In this document: in pieces, positions 32,712 through 40,361 of the stretch
Layout of the letters: the number at the start of each line of letters is the position of its first letter
How positions within the stretch are numbered: the stretch's first letter is position 1
NCBI GenBank assembly: GCA_900299025.1
Contig: OMIE01000067.1
Span: 1-64,000, forward strand
Direction of reading: 5' to 3'
Source of the DNA: Burkholderiaceae bacterium
GTDB taxonomy: Bacteria > Pseudomonadota > Gammaproteobacteria > Burkholderiales > Burkholderiaceae_E
DNA length: 64,000 nt
Made by a program: the position numbers and the translations under genes
The notes under the pieces: model-generated
Told to the model about the DNA's origin: nothing
The model's input: the letters and a program-made list of their open reading frames with translations, nothing else
Databases searched by the model: none

Positions 32712-33288
32712 TGCGCTCCCGCCGCGAGAGCGTAAGTTCAATCTCGTCAAGGCCTTCAAGCAGGGCTTTACGGATCGGGGCATCGATCGAAAATGATTTC
32801 TTGCTTCCATCGGGTAATTGCACTTGGTTGAGCATAAGATCCACGCTGAAAGGGCCCTGATCGGCCATGGCTTGCATCGCTTGAATCTCATCTGCGCTGA
32901 ACTGGAGTACCAATAAACCGTTCTGAAAACAATTGGAACGAAAGATATCGCCAAAACTTGAACCGATCAGGCATCGCACACCTAGCTCCTGGATCGCCCA
33001 TACAGCCATTTCTCGCGACGATCCACAGCCGAAGTTAGCGGCTGTTATGAGTATTTTCGCTTCACGAAATGGTTTCTGATTCAGGATGAAGTCTGGGTTT
33101 TCCTCACCGTTGTTCCGATAGCGAAGGGGCTCGAAGGCCCATGGGCCAAGCTGGCCTCGGGGAAGTTGTGAGAGTCTTTCTATTCTTATAATGATATCGG
33201 TATCAAGATTGATGAGATCGATTGGAGCAGCAAGGCTTTCGAGCTTGGTAAATGGCTTGCGTCGGAAATCTAGATCACTAGGTACCAT
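32653..33288 (-). CDS. LeuD-type hydro-lyase small subunit
   Basis: A 211-residue swivel-domain protein of the aconitase superfamily: NLDTDIIIRIERL, FILNQKPFREAKILITAANFGCGSSREMAVWAIQELGVRCLIGSSFGDIFRSNCFQNGLL and a C-terminal LDEIELTLSRRERIKAYQEK, as in 3-isopropylmalate dehydratase small subunits. It completes the hydro-lyase with the LeuC-type protein encoded 20 bases upstream. Here it is the last gene of a transporter-lyase operon with no leuB or leuA, so the pair probably acts on another diacid such as citraconate, mesaconate or dimethylmaleate rather than in leucine synthesis (inference). It overlaps the convergent CitE-like gene by 59 bases. Confidence 0.88.
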   Translation of the reverse strand: MVPSDLDFRRKPFTKLESLAAPIDLINLDTDIIIRIERLSQLPRGQLGPWAFEPLRYRNNGEENPDFILNQKPFREAKILITAANFGCGSSREMAVWAIQELGVRCLIGSSFGDIFRSNCFQNGLLVLQFSADEIQAMQAMADQGPFSVDLMLNQVQLPDGSKKSFSIDAPIRKALLEGLDEIELTLSRRERIKAYQEKMKSERPWIFQAA

Positions 33289-33308
33289 TGATGAATACTT
33301 CTTGGCGC

Positions 33309-34727
33309 TCAGGTAGCTATAACACCGGCAAGCGCACTTCGCACCGCTGTGTAAGGGCTTGCGAGATGGGTTCGTGCGCCAGGCCCCTGACGCCCGACAA
33401 AATTGCGGTTTGACGTCGACACCGAGCGCTCTTTAGGCTTGAGTTGTTCTCCATTGGCACCTACGCAGAGCGAGCAACCCGGCTCACGCCACTGGAATCC
33501 CGCGTCTTTAAAACGTCGGTCAAGCCCTTCGGCCTGGGCTTGTTGAGCCACTTCATAAGATCCCGGTACAACCCAAGCCTCAACCCGATTAGCAACCCGA
33601 CCCGATCCAATGGCTTCGGCCGCTCGCCTGAGATCAGATAATCGTCCGTTGGTGCAAGAACCAATGAACACTCGGTCAATTGGGGTTCCAGCGATCGCTG
33701 CGCCTGCGCGAAGGCCCATATAGTCAAGCGTATCTTGGATGGCCTGAGCACGTGATGCGTCGGAAGCATGGGCCGGATCAGGAATGCGTCCATCGATCGC
33801 TATACATTGTTCAGGGGAAGTACCCCAGGTAATTTGTGGCCTGATCGTTGCGATGTTGAGGGTTTCATAACGATCAAAACGGGCCTGCTTATCTGAGCTG
33901 AGGTCTTGCCAGTGCTTGATGGCCTGCTCCCAATGTGGACCCTTTGGTGAAAATGGTCGATTTTCTAGATATGAGAAGGTTGTATCGTCTGGAGCAATCA
34001 GACCTATGCGTGCTCCCCATTCTATCGACATATTGCATAGCGTCATCCGTGCCTCCATGGGCATCGCCGCAATGACATCACCCACATATTCAACAGCAAA
34101 ACCACTGCCCGCTGAGGCGCCGAGTTGGCTAATCAACCAGAGAATTAAGTCTTTAGCTTCAACGCCCGGGGCAAGGTGGCCCTCGAAACGCAGCTGCATT
34201 TGTTTGGGTTTTTTCTGAACCAAACATTGCGTGGCCATGACGTGGACGATTTCACTGGCGCCAATGCCAAAGGCCAGTGCGCCCATGGCGCCGTGGGTTG
34301 CGGTGTGGCTATCGCCACAGACAATCAGCGTGCCCGGGAGACTCAAGCCAAGTTCCGGCCCAATCACATGGACGATCCCCTGGCCTGGCTTGCCGACATC
34401 AAATAGCCGGATACTTCGTTTGGCGGTGCCGAGTCGCAGGCCATCGATGAGCTTATTAGCCCAATCGTGTTCGCTACCCATTCTTCCTGGTGCAGACGAA
34501 ACCACATGGTCGGGAACCGCAAACGTGAGCTCGGGAGCCGCAATCTCGAGGCCTCGCTTTTCGAGCTCGTAGAACGCGCCTGGCCCACCCAGATCATGAA
34601 CCAAGTGGCGATCCACATGTAACAGCGAGTAGCCGTCACCTAAGTCCTCCACGATATGATCGTTCCAAATACGATCAATGATCGATAGACCAGAGCGTTT
34701 GCCAGGTTGAGATTCGGATGCGTTCAT
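33309..34727 (-). CDS. LeuC-type hydro-lyase large subunit (4Fe-4S)
   Basis: About 472 residues from ATG 34727, which overlaps the upstream lyase stop (ATGA). Aconitase-superfamily segments are complete: LLHVDRHLVHDLGGPGAFYELEKRG, VCGDSHTATHGAMGALAFGIGASEI, VFIGSCTNGRLSDLRRAA and the CxxC region in EPGCSLCVGANGEQ, giving the three cluster-binding Cys. With the small subunit it should add or remove water on an unsaturated dicarboxylate. Family members include isopropylmalate dehydratase, citraconase and dimethylmaleate hydratase. Operon context with a C-C lyase and an importer favours a catabolic diacid hydratase. Confidence 0.9.
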   Translation of the reverse strand: MNASESQPGKRSGLSIIDRIWNDHIVEDLGDGYSLLHVDRHLVHDLGGPGAFYELEKRGLEIAAPELTFAVPDHVVSSAPGRMGSEHDWANKLIDGLRLGTAKRSIRLFDVGKPGQGIVHVIGPELGLSLPGTLIVCGDSHTATHGAMGALAFGIGASEIVHVMATQCLVQKKPKQMQLRFEGHLAPGVEAKDLILWLISQLGASAGSGFAVEYVGDVIAAMPMEARMTLCNMSIEWGARIGLIAPDDTTFSYLENRPFSPKGPHWEQAIKHWQDLSSDKQARFDRYETLNIATIRPQITWGTSPEQCIAIDGRIPDPAHASDASRAQAIQDTLDYMGLRAGAAIAGTPIDRVFIGSCTNGRLSDLRRAAEAIGSGRVANRVEAWVVPGSYEVAQQAQAEGLDRRFKDAGFQWREPGCSLCVGANGEQLKPKERSVSTSNRNFVGRQGPGARTHLASPYTAVRSALAGVIAT

Positions 34728-35605
34728 GATTCTACAAATTGCTTCTCGAAAGCCCAAACTTCATCAAAACCCACAAGTTCGTGAAGTTGTGCCATGTTGT
34801 ATGCGGCGACAGGCGATTGGCTCGTGCTCCCGGCATTGAAAAGGTGTCTGAAATTCGCTTCCACAGCGGCACAGGCAACAGCCATTCCCGCTGACGGATA
34901 AATCGCCAAATCAAAGCCGTAGCGAATCAAATCTGCACGCTCAATCACGGGTGATTTGCCGCTTGGCACCATATTCGCGATTAGCCAGGCGTCGATACTC
35001 GATCCGACACGTTCAAATTCCTCAGCCGATTCGGGTGCTTCAATAAATATAATGTCAGCACCTGCCTTCGCGAACGCCTTTCCACGAGCAATCGCTTCAT
35101 CCAAACCAAGTCCTGTTCTTGCGTCGGTTCGAGCGATGATTAAGGTGTCATCGCGGCGTCTTGCATCAACAGCTACTTCGATACGGCGCACAGCGTCTTT
35201 AAGGGGGACGACACGCCGATTAGGAGTATGGCCACACTTCTTCGGCATTTCCTGATCTTCAATTTGAATCGCTTGCACACCAGCAGCCTCGTAGCCTCGG
35301 ATGGTATGCCTTATGTTGAGCAAGCCGCCAAAACCAGTGTCTGCGTCGGCGATCAAGGGTTTTGATGAACCCTCTGCGATACATCTTGCGCGGCTCACCA
35401 TATCGGTATAACTGACCAAACCCGCATCTGCCAGGCCTAGATAAGATCCTGAGATGCCGTAGCCTGTCATATACAAGGCCTCAAAAGGCAAACGATCGGC
35501 GATTCTTGTCGAAAACATATCGAACACACCAGGAGCGAGGATAAAGCGACCCTCAAGCAATTTGCGTCTAAGTTCTCCCGGGGTCGCTGCGATGCCATGT
35601 GTCAT
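34724..35605 (-). CDS. Isocitrate lyase/PEP-mutase superfamily C-C lyase
   Basis: A 293-residue TIM-barrel protein. FILAPGVFDMFSTRIADRL, ALYMTGYGISGSYLG, IADADTGFGG (metal Asp residues), QIEDQEMPKKCGH with the KKCGH loop Cys of true lyases, and IARTDARTG are visible. Relatives include 2-methylisocitrate lyase, 2,3-dimethylmalate lyase and oxaloacetate decarboxylase. It starts directly after the permease stop (TAA then ATG) and overlaps the LeuC-type gene, so uptake, hydration and cleavage are encoded in one run. The order hydratase plus this lyase matches the DmdAB-Dml step of nicotinate fermentation in Eubacterium barkeri, which makes a 2-methyl or 2,3-dimethylmalate-like substrate plausible but unproven. 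Confidence 0.87.
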   Translation of the reverse strand: MTHGIAATPGELRRKLLEGRFILAPGVFDMFSTRIADRLPFEALYMTGYGISGSYLGLADAGLVSYTDMVSRARCIAEGSSKPLIADADTGFGGLLNIRHTIRGYEAAGVQAIQIEDQEMPKKCGHTPNRRVVPLKDAVRRIEVAVDARRRDDTLIIARTDARTGLGLDEAIARGKAFAKAGADIIFIEAPESAEEFERVGSSIDAWLIANMVPSGKSPVIERADLIRYGFDLAIYPSAGMAVACAAVEANFRHLFNAGSTSQSPVAAYNMAQLHELVGFDEVWAFEKQFVES

Positions 35606-36385
35606 TTAGTGTCTCCCTGCGTCGTGGCGATGATGAAGTCGTTGTTCCATGCTCAATAAACCGATGCTACTCATGCTTGCGACCACAAGTAGCAATAAGG
35701 CTAGCGCCATGATTGACAAGATGTCATTCAGTTCCATAGCTTTCAATAGCAAGTGACCGATACCCCGCTGCGAAGCAAACATTTCGCCAATGAGTGTGCC
35801 AAGCAGGGTCAGCGAGAAGCCAATTCGAAAGCCTGAAACAATCTCGGGGACGCACGCAGGCCCCATGATGTATCTCGCCGTTTGCGCCGGGGTCAGTCGC
35901 ATCGACTTCGCAGCCCGCAGCCAAATATGAGGTAAGTGCCTTACCGCATTCATTGTAAAAAGTATCACGGGGACACTGCCGTGCATGACGCCAAAGGCGA
36001 TCTTCGCTGAGATACCTAGTCCAAAAAGTAATAGCACAATGGGGTAGAGTGCTATCTTTGGGATCGAATAAAGCGCTACGAGAATCGGCTCGCAGACTTC
36101 GCCACTCAGGCGATGAGCACCCAGTGCGATGCCAATTAACAGTCCACCAAACCAGGAAATCATGAGTGCCGCCACGAATGCACGTAGTGTTTCCCAAGCG
36201 TGTTTGGCGAAGTCATCGCTTTGGATGATCGACAGCAATTTAACCAAAGACGCTGAAGGCGAGGGCAGTACTGCATCGCCCCATAGGGCACTGCCAACAA
36301 ACCAGGCGCCAAGCATGAGCGCCAGTAAGCCAATCCGGTCAATGAGTTTTTTTGATGAAGCGTTTTCCAAACTTGCACCTTGCAT
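35606..36385 (-). CDS. ABC transporter permease 2 (SsuC/TauC type)
   Basis: A 259-residue inner-membrane permease with about six helices. The coupling-loop region (HIWLRAAKSMRLTPAQTARYIMGP) and GFRIGFSLTLLGTLIGEMFASQRGIGHLL match the nitrate/taurine/sulfonate-type permease family. It begins in the stop of the first permease gene (TAATG), so the transporter probably has a heterodimeric channel. The lyase gene follows with no gap. Confidence 0.87.
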   Translation of the reverse strand: MQGASLENASSKKLIDRIGLLALMLGAWFVGSALWGDAVLPSPSASLVKLLSIIQSDDFAKHAWETLRAFVAALMISWFGGLLIGIALGAHRLSGEVCEPILVALYSIPKIALYPIVLLLFGLGISAKIAFGVMHGSVPVILFTMNAVRHLPHIWLRAAKSMRLTPAQTARYIMGPACVPEIVSGFRIGFSLTLLGTLIGEMFASQRGIGHLLLKAMELNDILSIMALALLLLVVASMSSIGLLSMEQRLHHRHDAGRH

Positions 36386-37137
36386 TAGCGACCGCCCCTG
36401 CGCTCATGAATCAGGCGCTCCCATCGATAAAGGCTGAGGTTAAGTCCGCCAACGCCGCCGATGAGCAGGAGTAAGAGGCCATACATGGTGGCGTTATCAA
36501 AGGCGTTGTAGGCGAAGGCAATGCGATAGCCGAAGCCAGCGCCGGCCAGGACGAATTCACCAGCGATGACCCCGATGAAGGCATAAACCACGGCAAGTTT
36601 TACGCCTGTGAACAAATAGGGGGCTGCAGCAGGCAATTGAATGAATCGCATGCGCTGCCATGCCGTTAGGTTCATGCTTTGACCAACGCGCATGAAGACT
36701 TTGGGAACTCGGCTTAGGCCATCGACAGTGTTGATCGCCATCGCTATAAATGAAAAAACGAAGCCAATCGCAACTAAGGGCCAACGGTTAAGACCAAACA
36801 TCACGATGAAAAGTGGATAAAACATAAACATCGGTATGGCGTAATAGCTAGCCAGGAAGGGATCTGCTGCCGACTTAAGCCTTGGCAAACGATATAAGAG
36901 CAGTCCAAGCAAAAAACCGGTGAACACAGAAATTACAAGTGCCGCGGCAACGGTTTGGAGGGTGAGCAGAAGGTCGGCACTGTATTGGCCCGATGCAAGC
37001 AGGCTCACAGCGCCTTGGACCATTTTTGACGGGGCGATCACGGCGATAGGATCAATCCATCCGATGCGGCATGCAAATTCGAGGGCAGCAACTGCGGTTG
37101 CGATAAGTGCGAGTCGATAAGTGGCGGCGCGACTCAT
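36385..37137 (-). CDS. ABC transporter permease 1 (SsuC/TauC type)
   Basis: A 250-residue permease with about six helices. VPKVFMRVGQSMNLTAWQRMRFIQLPAAAPYLFTGVKLAVVYAFIGVIAGEFVLAGAGFGYRI contains the coupling motif and the family C-terminus. It is divergent enough from permease 2 to be a separate subunit rather than a recent duplicate. It lies 40 bases downstream of the ATPase gene and should pair with permease 2 in the inner membrane. Confidence 0.87.
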   Translation of the reverse strand: MSRAATYRLALIATAVAALEFACRIGWIDPIAVIAPSKMVQGAVSLLASGQYSADLLLTLQTVAAALVISVFTGFLLGLLLYRLPRLKSAADPFLASYYAIPMFMFYPLFIVMFGLNRWPLVAIGFVFSFIAMAINTVDGLSRVPKVFMRVGQSMNLTAWQRMRFIQLPAAAPYLFTGVKLAVVYAFIGVIAGEFVLAGAGFGYRIAFAYNAFDNATMYGLLLLLIGGVGGLNLSLYRWERLIHERRGGR

Positions 37138-37177
37138 GCTTTACAAATCACATCTACGTTGGTTTGATCGAAATGGC

Positions 37178-37975
37178 TCATCGTGCAGGCATCGCCTTTA
37201 AGGACTCTGCTCGTAAACGCTCCCAGAGTCTTGCAGTAATTGCTCCAAATTTTGGATCTGATACATTTCGACTGTCTCTGGATGCTGGCCAACCTGTCTC
37301 AATCATGTCAATGAATCGTCCTGGCCTTGCCGACATGACAGCGACGCGATCTGAAAGCATGGCGGCTTCATCCAAGGCATGAGTGATAAGCAGAACGGTC
37401 GCTTTGGTATCTCGCCAAATACGCAATAACTCATCGCCCATCAGCAATCGGGTTTGTTGATCAAGTGCACCAAATGGTTCATCGAGCAGCAGCAGTCTTG
37501 GGCGCATGACGAGTGTGCGCGCGATACACAGCCTTTGGCGCATGCCGCCTGATAGTTGCGCTGGATAGCTCGAGGCAAAGGCCTCGAGACCGACCATCGC
37601 CAATGCCTCATCGACAAGTCGCTTAACCTCAGGCTCGGCAAATCCGTGTCTGCGAAGGCCAAAGCTCGCGTTGTCACGAACAGTCAGCCAGGGAAAACTC
37701 GAATCCTCTTGAAAGACAACGCCAACACCTTCTGGTACTTCCGACTTTAGTGAGCGTCCTTCAAAGTGGACCTCACCACTTGTTGCCGTGGCCAGACCTG
37801 CCAGCACATCCAATAGTGTCGACTTGCCGCAACCCGAAGGACCCACCACCGAAAAAAATTCGCCCTTTCTCAGTGATAAATCAATCGGACCCAATGCGTG
37901 TACCGCTTGTTGTTTACCTATTGCTGGGTAAATTCGCTCAACAGCCTGTAGCGATGCAACAATGGCTTCGCTCAT
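37178..37975 (-). CDS. ABC transporter ATP-binding protein (SsuB/TauB type)
   Basis: A 265-residue ATPase with Walker A GPSGCGKSTLLD, Q-loop VVFQEDSSFPW, signature LSGGMRQRLCIART, Walker B LLLLDEPFGALDQQTR and switch His in LLITHALDEA. This is the pattern of the nitrate/sulfonate/taurine importer group. Its start overlaps the stop of the binding-protein gene by ATGA at 37972-37975. It powers the two permeases encoded downstream. Confidence 0.92.
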   Translation of the reverse strand: MSEAIVASLQAVERIYPAIGKQQAVHALGPIDLSLRKGEFFSVVGPSGCGKSTLLDVLAGLATATSGEVHFEGRSLKSEVPEGVGVVFQEDSSFPWLTVRDNASFGLRRHGFAEPEVKRLVDEALAMVGLEAFASSYPAQLSGGMRQRLCIARTLVMRPRLLLLDEPFGALDQQTRLLMGDELLRIWRDTKATVLLITHALDEAAMLSDRVAVMSARPGRFIDMIETGWPASRDSRNVSDPKFGAITARLWERLRAESLKAMPAR

Positions 37976-38976
37976 TTTGCAGTGCGTAAATCCGCAGGTA
38001 ATAAGCTATCGTTGATGACCTTACTCCAGTCAAAAGGCCCCTCTGGAATCGCTTTTACCAGCTGAAGGCCTCGTAGCATGGTACCCATCCCTTCAAAATC
38101 AAAGCCCCCCGGGCTCCAATACTGACCTTTTACCTTAAGAATATTTTCAATGGCAGATTTTGCGTGGACGGTCTCAATCTTGTACTCCCTGGCAAGAATT
38201 TGCGCGGCTTCAGCCGGATTGCTTTGAATAAATTCGACGCCCTTGCGCCGAGCGGCAATGATGCCTTGAATCACTTTCGGGTTCTTTTTTAGAAAGTCGG
38301 TTTTTACGATACCCACCGTTTGAGTCACCCTTGGTGCGATGTCGGTCGACACCCATGCCAGTCGATAGTTAGCCTTCTCTTTGCTCCACACCGGCTCGGT
38401 CACATAAGTCATATCGACCAAGCCCTCGCGCAAAGCGGTCAAACCTGCCGAAATTGACCCGATCGCTTTACGTTCGACTTTGCCGGTGAGCTTGTTCGCC
38501 TCAAGCATCATGGTGGTAATCATGTCAGTCACCGACCGAGGACTCGAATAACCTAACTTTTTTCCAGCGAGATCAGCAAATGTTTTGATACTTTGATCAT
38601 TGTTGCGAGTAATCCAAACCTGGTCGGCGACTGAGGCAACGCCGGCATGGACAATGCTGAGTTCAACGCCTTGCTGAATGGCGGCAATGGCAGCAGGTAC
38701 GGCAACTTCGCCGTAGGGAATGTCCGATGCCAGTGCATTTCGGATTGTTGTGCCTCCTCCCGCTGAAGTAATAAAGCCACTCACATCAAGGCCTGCCATC
38801 TCTTTGAACCAACCCTTATCCTTGGCAACTGCAAAGGGCACCCCATACATGCCCTGACCAAAGTGAGTAACTGTGAGATCGATGGCATAGGCAAGCGTGC
38901 TATGCGCAAAGCAGGTCGCACCCGCAGACCATGCGATTGTATGTTTCATAAATTGCCGACGGGATGATGCTTGCAT
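37972..38976 (-). CDS. ABC transporter substrate-binding protein (NMT1/THI5-like)
   Basis: A 334-residue periplasmic protein with a twin-arginine signal (SRRQFMKHTIAW, cleavage near TLAYA). FGQGMYGVPFAVAKDKGWFKEMAGLDV, AIQQGVELSIVHAG, FADLAGKKLGYSSPRSVTDMI and FLKKNPKVIQGIIAARRKGVEFIQSNPAEAAQILA fit the SsuA/TauA/NMT1 group. It is the first gene of the operon; a 179-base gap separates it from the divergent CoA-transferase. Linked enzymes for diacids suggest an organic-acid ligand, although this family also binds sulfonates, taurine and pyrimidines. Confidence 0.88.
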   Translation of the reverse strand: MQASSRRQFMKHTIAWSAGATCFAHSTLAYAIDLTVTHFGQGMYGVPFAVAKDKGWFKEMAGLDVSGFITSAGGGTTIRNALASDIPYGEVAVPAAIAAIQQGVELSIVHAGVASVADQVWITRNNDQSIKTFADLAGKKLGYSSPRSVTDMITTMMLEANKLTGKVERKAIGSISAGLTALREGLVDMTYVTEPVWSKEKANYRLAWVSTDIAPRVTQTVGIVKTDFLKKNPKVIQGIIAARRKGVEFIQSNPAEAAQILAREYKIETVHAKSAIENILKVKGQYWSPGGFDFEGMGTMLRGLQLVKAIPEGPFDWSKVINDSLLPADLRTAK

Positions 38977-39102
38977 GGGCTTGGCTCCTGAAGTTAGTGG
39001 TTTACGATGAAAGCGCAGCGTCTTTACGGCCCAATCAATGCGTCTTGTGGGATGCTTCGCATCGTAGCCTGACTAAGCCAAGTGGTTAAGTCCTTGGGCT
39101 AA

Positions 39103-39114
39103 TTGTGCATACAA
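39103..39114. promoter_or_regulatory. GntR-type operator-like palindrome
   Basis: TTGTGCATACAA is close to the TTGTATACAA-like sites of FadR-subfamily GntR regulators. It lies in the 179-base divergent region, 42 bases before the CoA-transferase ATG. A second near-palindrome, AACGG-TG-CCGTT (39114-39125), adjoins it. Single occurrence and short length make this tentative. Confidence 0.3.
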
Positions 39115-39155
39115 ACGGTGCCGTTCGTGGAACATTATTGAAGGAGGTTTAAATC

Positions 39156-40361
39156 ATGGCATTGCCCTTGGAAGGCGTTCGAGTGCTTGATCTAACGAGT
39201 GTGATGGCTGGACCTTATTGCAGCATGCTGCTTGGCGATATGGGGGCAGACGTTATTAAAATCGAATCGTTTCCGGATGGCGATACGTCGCGTGGCTTCG
39301 TCCCTCAAATCCGCGGTGAATCCTATTGCTTCACGGTCTTAAATCGAAATAAACGAAGCCTTGCGATCGATATGAAATCAGCAAAGGGCCGCGACATTGT
39401 GCAGCAACTCGCCAAGCGCGCCGACATCATCACCGAGAACTTTCGTCCAGGCGTGGTCAAAAAGCTTGGCCTCGACTATGAATCGCTGCACTTAGCCAAT
39501 CCCGGTCTCGTTTATGCCTCGATGTCGGGATTCGGGCAAACTGGACCTTATGCTGGCCGTGGAGGCTACGACATCATCGCCCAGGGCATGTCGGGCATCA
39601 TGATGATGACGGGTGAGCCAGGCGGCAGGCCAGCCAAGGTTGGCATCGCGATGAATGATATAGCGAGCGGTGTGACCGCACTTTATGCGATTTTGGGGGC
39701 ATACATTAGTCGTCTGCGAAGTGGTCAGGGGCAGTATGTTGAGACTTCCTTGCTCGAGGCAGGGCTAGCCTGGTCACAATGGGAGTTCGGTGCATTTTTT
39801 GGTGCCGGCGAATTACCGGCTCCCATGGGTACAAGACATCGCCGTGCTGCGCCCTATCAGGCTTACCGGACCAGCGATGGTTATGTAACGGTTGGTGCAA
39901 ACAACGAAAAGCTCTGGCGGGCCTTTTGTGAGCAGGTTTGCGCAAGCCCGCATTGGTTATCAGATCCGCGCTATGCAAGCAATGCACTTCGTGTGCAGCA
40001 TGCCGATGCTTTGCAGGCAGACATCGAGGCGGTGTTCACAAGCCATCCTACTGCGCATTGGGTTGAAGCGCTTGATGCTGCCGCTGTGCCTGGCGGTCCC
40101 GTTTATAGCTACCAGCAAGTCTTTAATGACCCACATGTCAAAGCTAGAGCAATGGTGGTTGAGATGGAACATCCGATCATGGGCACGATCAAGACCTTTG
40201 GTTCACCTGTTAAGAGCAGTGGCGAGTTGGTTTCAATCCGCCGGGCAGCGCCATGGTTGGGGCAGCACAGTGAAGAAATCGTACGCTCGCTCGGCATTGC
40301 CGAGGACGAAGTGAAGTCCTTGTTTGATGAGGCCATTATCTTTGACCGACAACGTGTTTAG
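39156..40361 (+). CDS. CaiB/BaiF (class III) CoA-transferase
   Basis: A 401-residue class III CoA-transferase with an unusually strong Shine-Dalgarno, AAGGAGGT at 39141-39148, 7 bases before ATG 39156. VRVLDLTSVMAGPYCSMLLGDMGADVIKIE, NRNKRSLAIDMK, ENFRPGVVKKLGLDYE, SMSGFGQTGPYAGRGGYDIIAQGMSG and the catalytic Asp in AMNDIASG are visible. It differs clearly from the enzyme at 30490 and is nearer to formyl-/succinyl-CoA-dependent members that act on dicarboxylates. It is divergent from the ABC-transporter operon and may share its control. The MATE gene starts directly after its stop. Confidence 0.92.
   Translation: MALPLEGVRVLDLTSVMAGPYCSMLLGDMGADVIKIESFPDGDTSRGFVPQIRGESYCFTVLNRNKRSLAIDMKSAKGRDIVQQLAKRADIITENFRPGVVKKLGLDYESLHLANPGLVYASMSGFGQTGPYAGRGGYDIIAQGMSGIMMMTGEPGGRPAKVGIAMNDIASGVTALYAILGAYISRLRSGQGQYVETSLLEAGLAWSQWEFGAFFGAGELPAPMGTRHRRAAPYQAYRTSDGYVTVGANNEKLWRAFCEQVCASPHWLSDPRYASNALRVQHADALQADIEAVFTSHPTAHWVEALDAAAVPGGPVYSYQQVFNDPHVKARAMVVEMEHPIMGTIKTFGSPVKSSGELVSIRRAAPWLGQHSEEIVRSLGIAEDEVKSLFDEAIIFDRQRV

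Noticed and set aside
33309-34727. LeuCD considered as the leucine-biosynthesis enzyme
   Set aside because: No leuA or leuB is adjacent, and the genes are coupled to an importer and an isocitrate-lyase-type enzyme. The dehydrogenase at 6737 is far away and of the tartrate/malate type. Leucine synthesis is not fully excluded without the rest of the genome.
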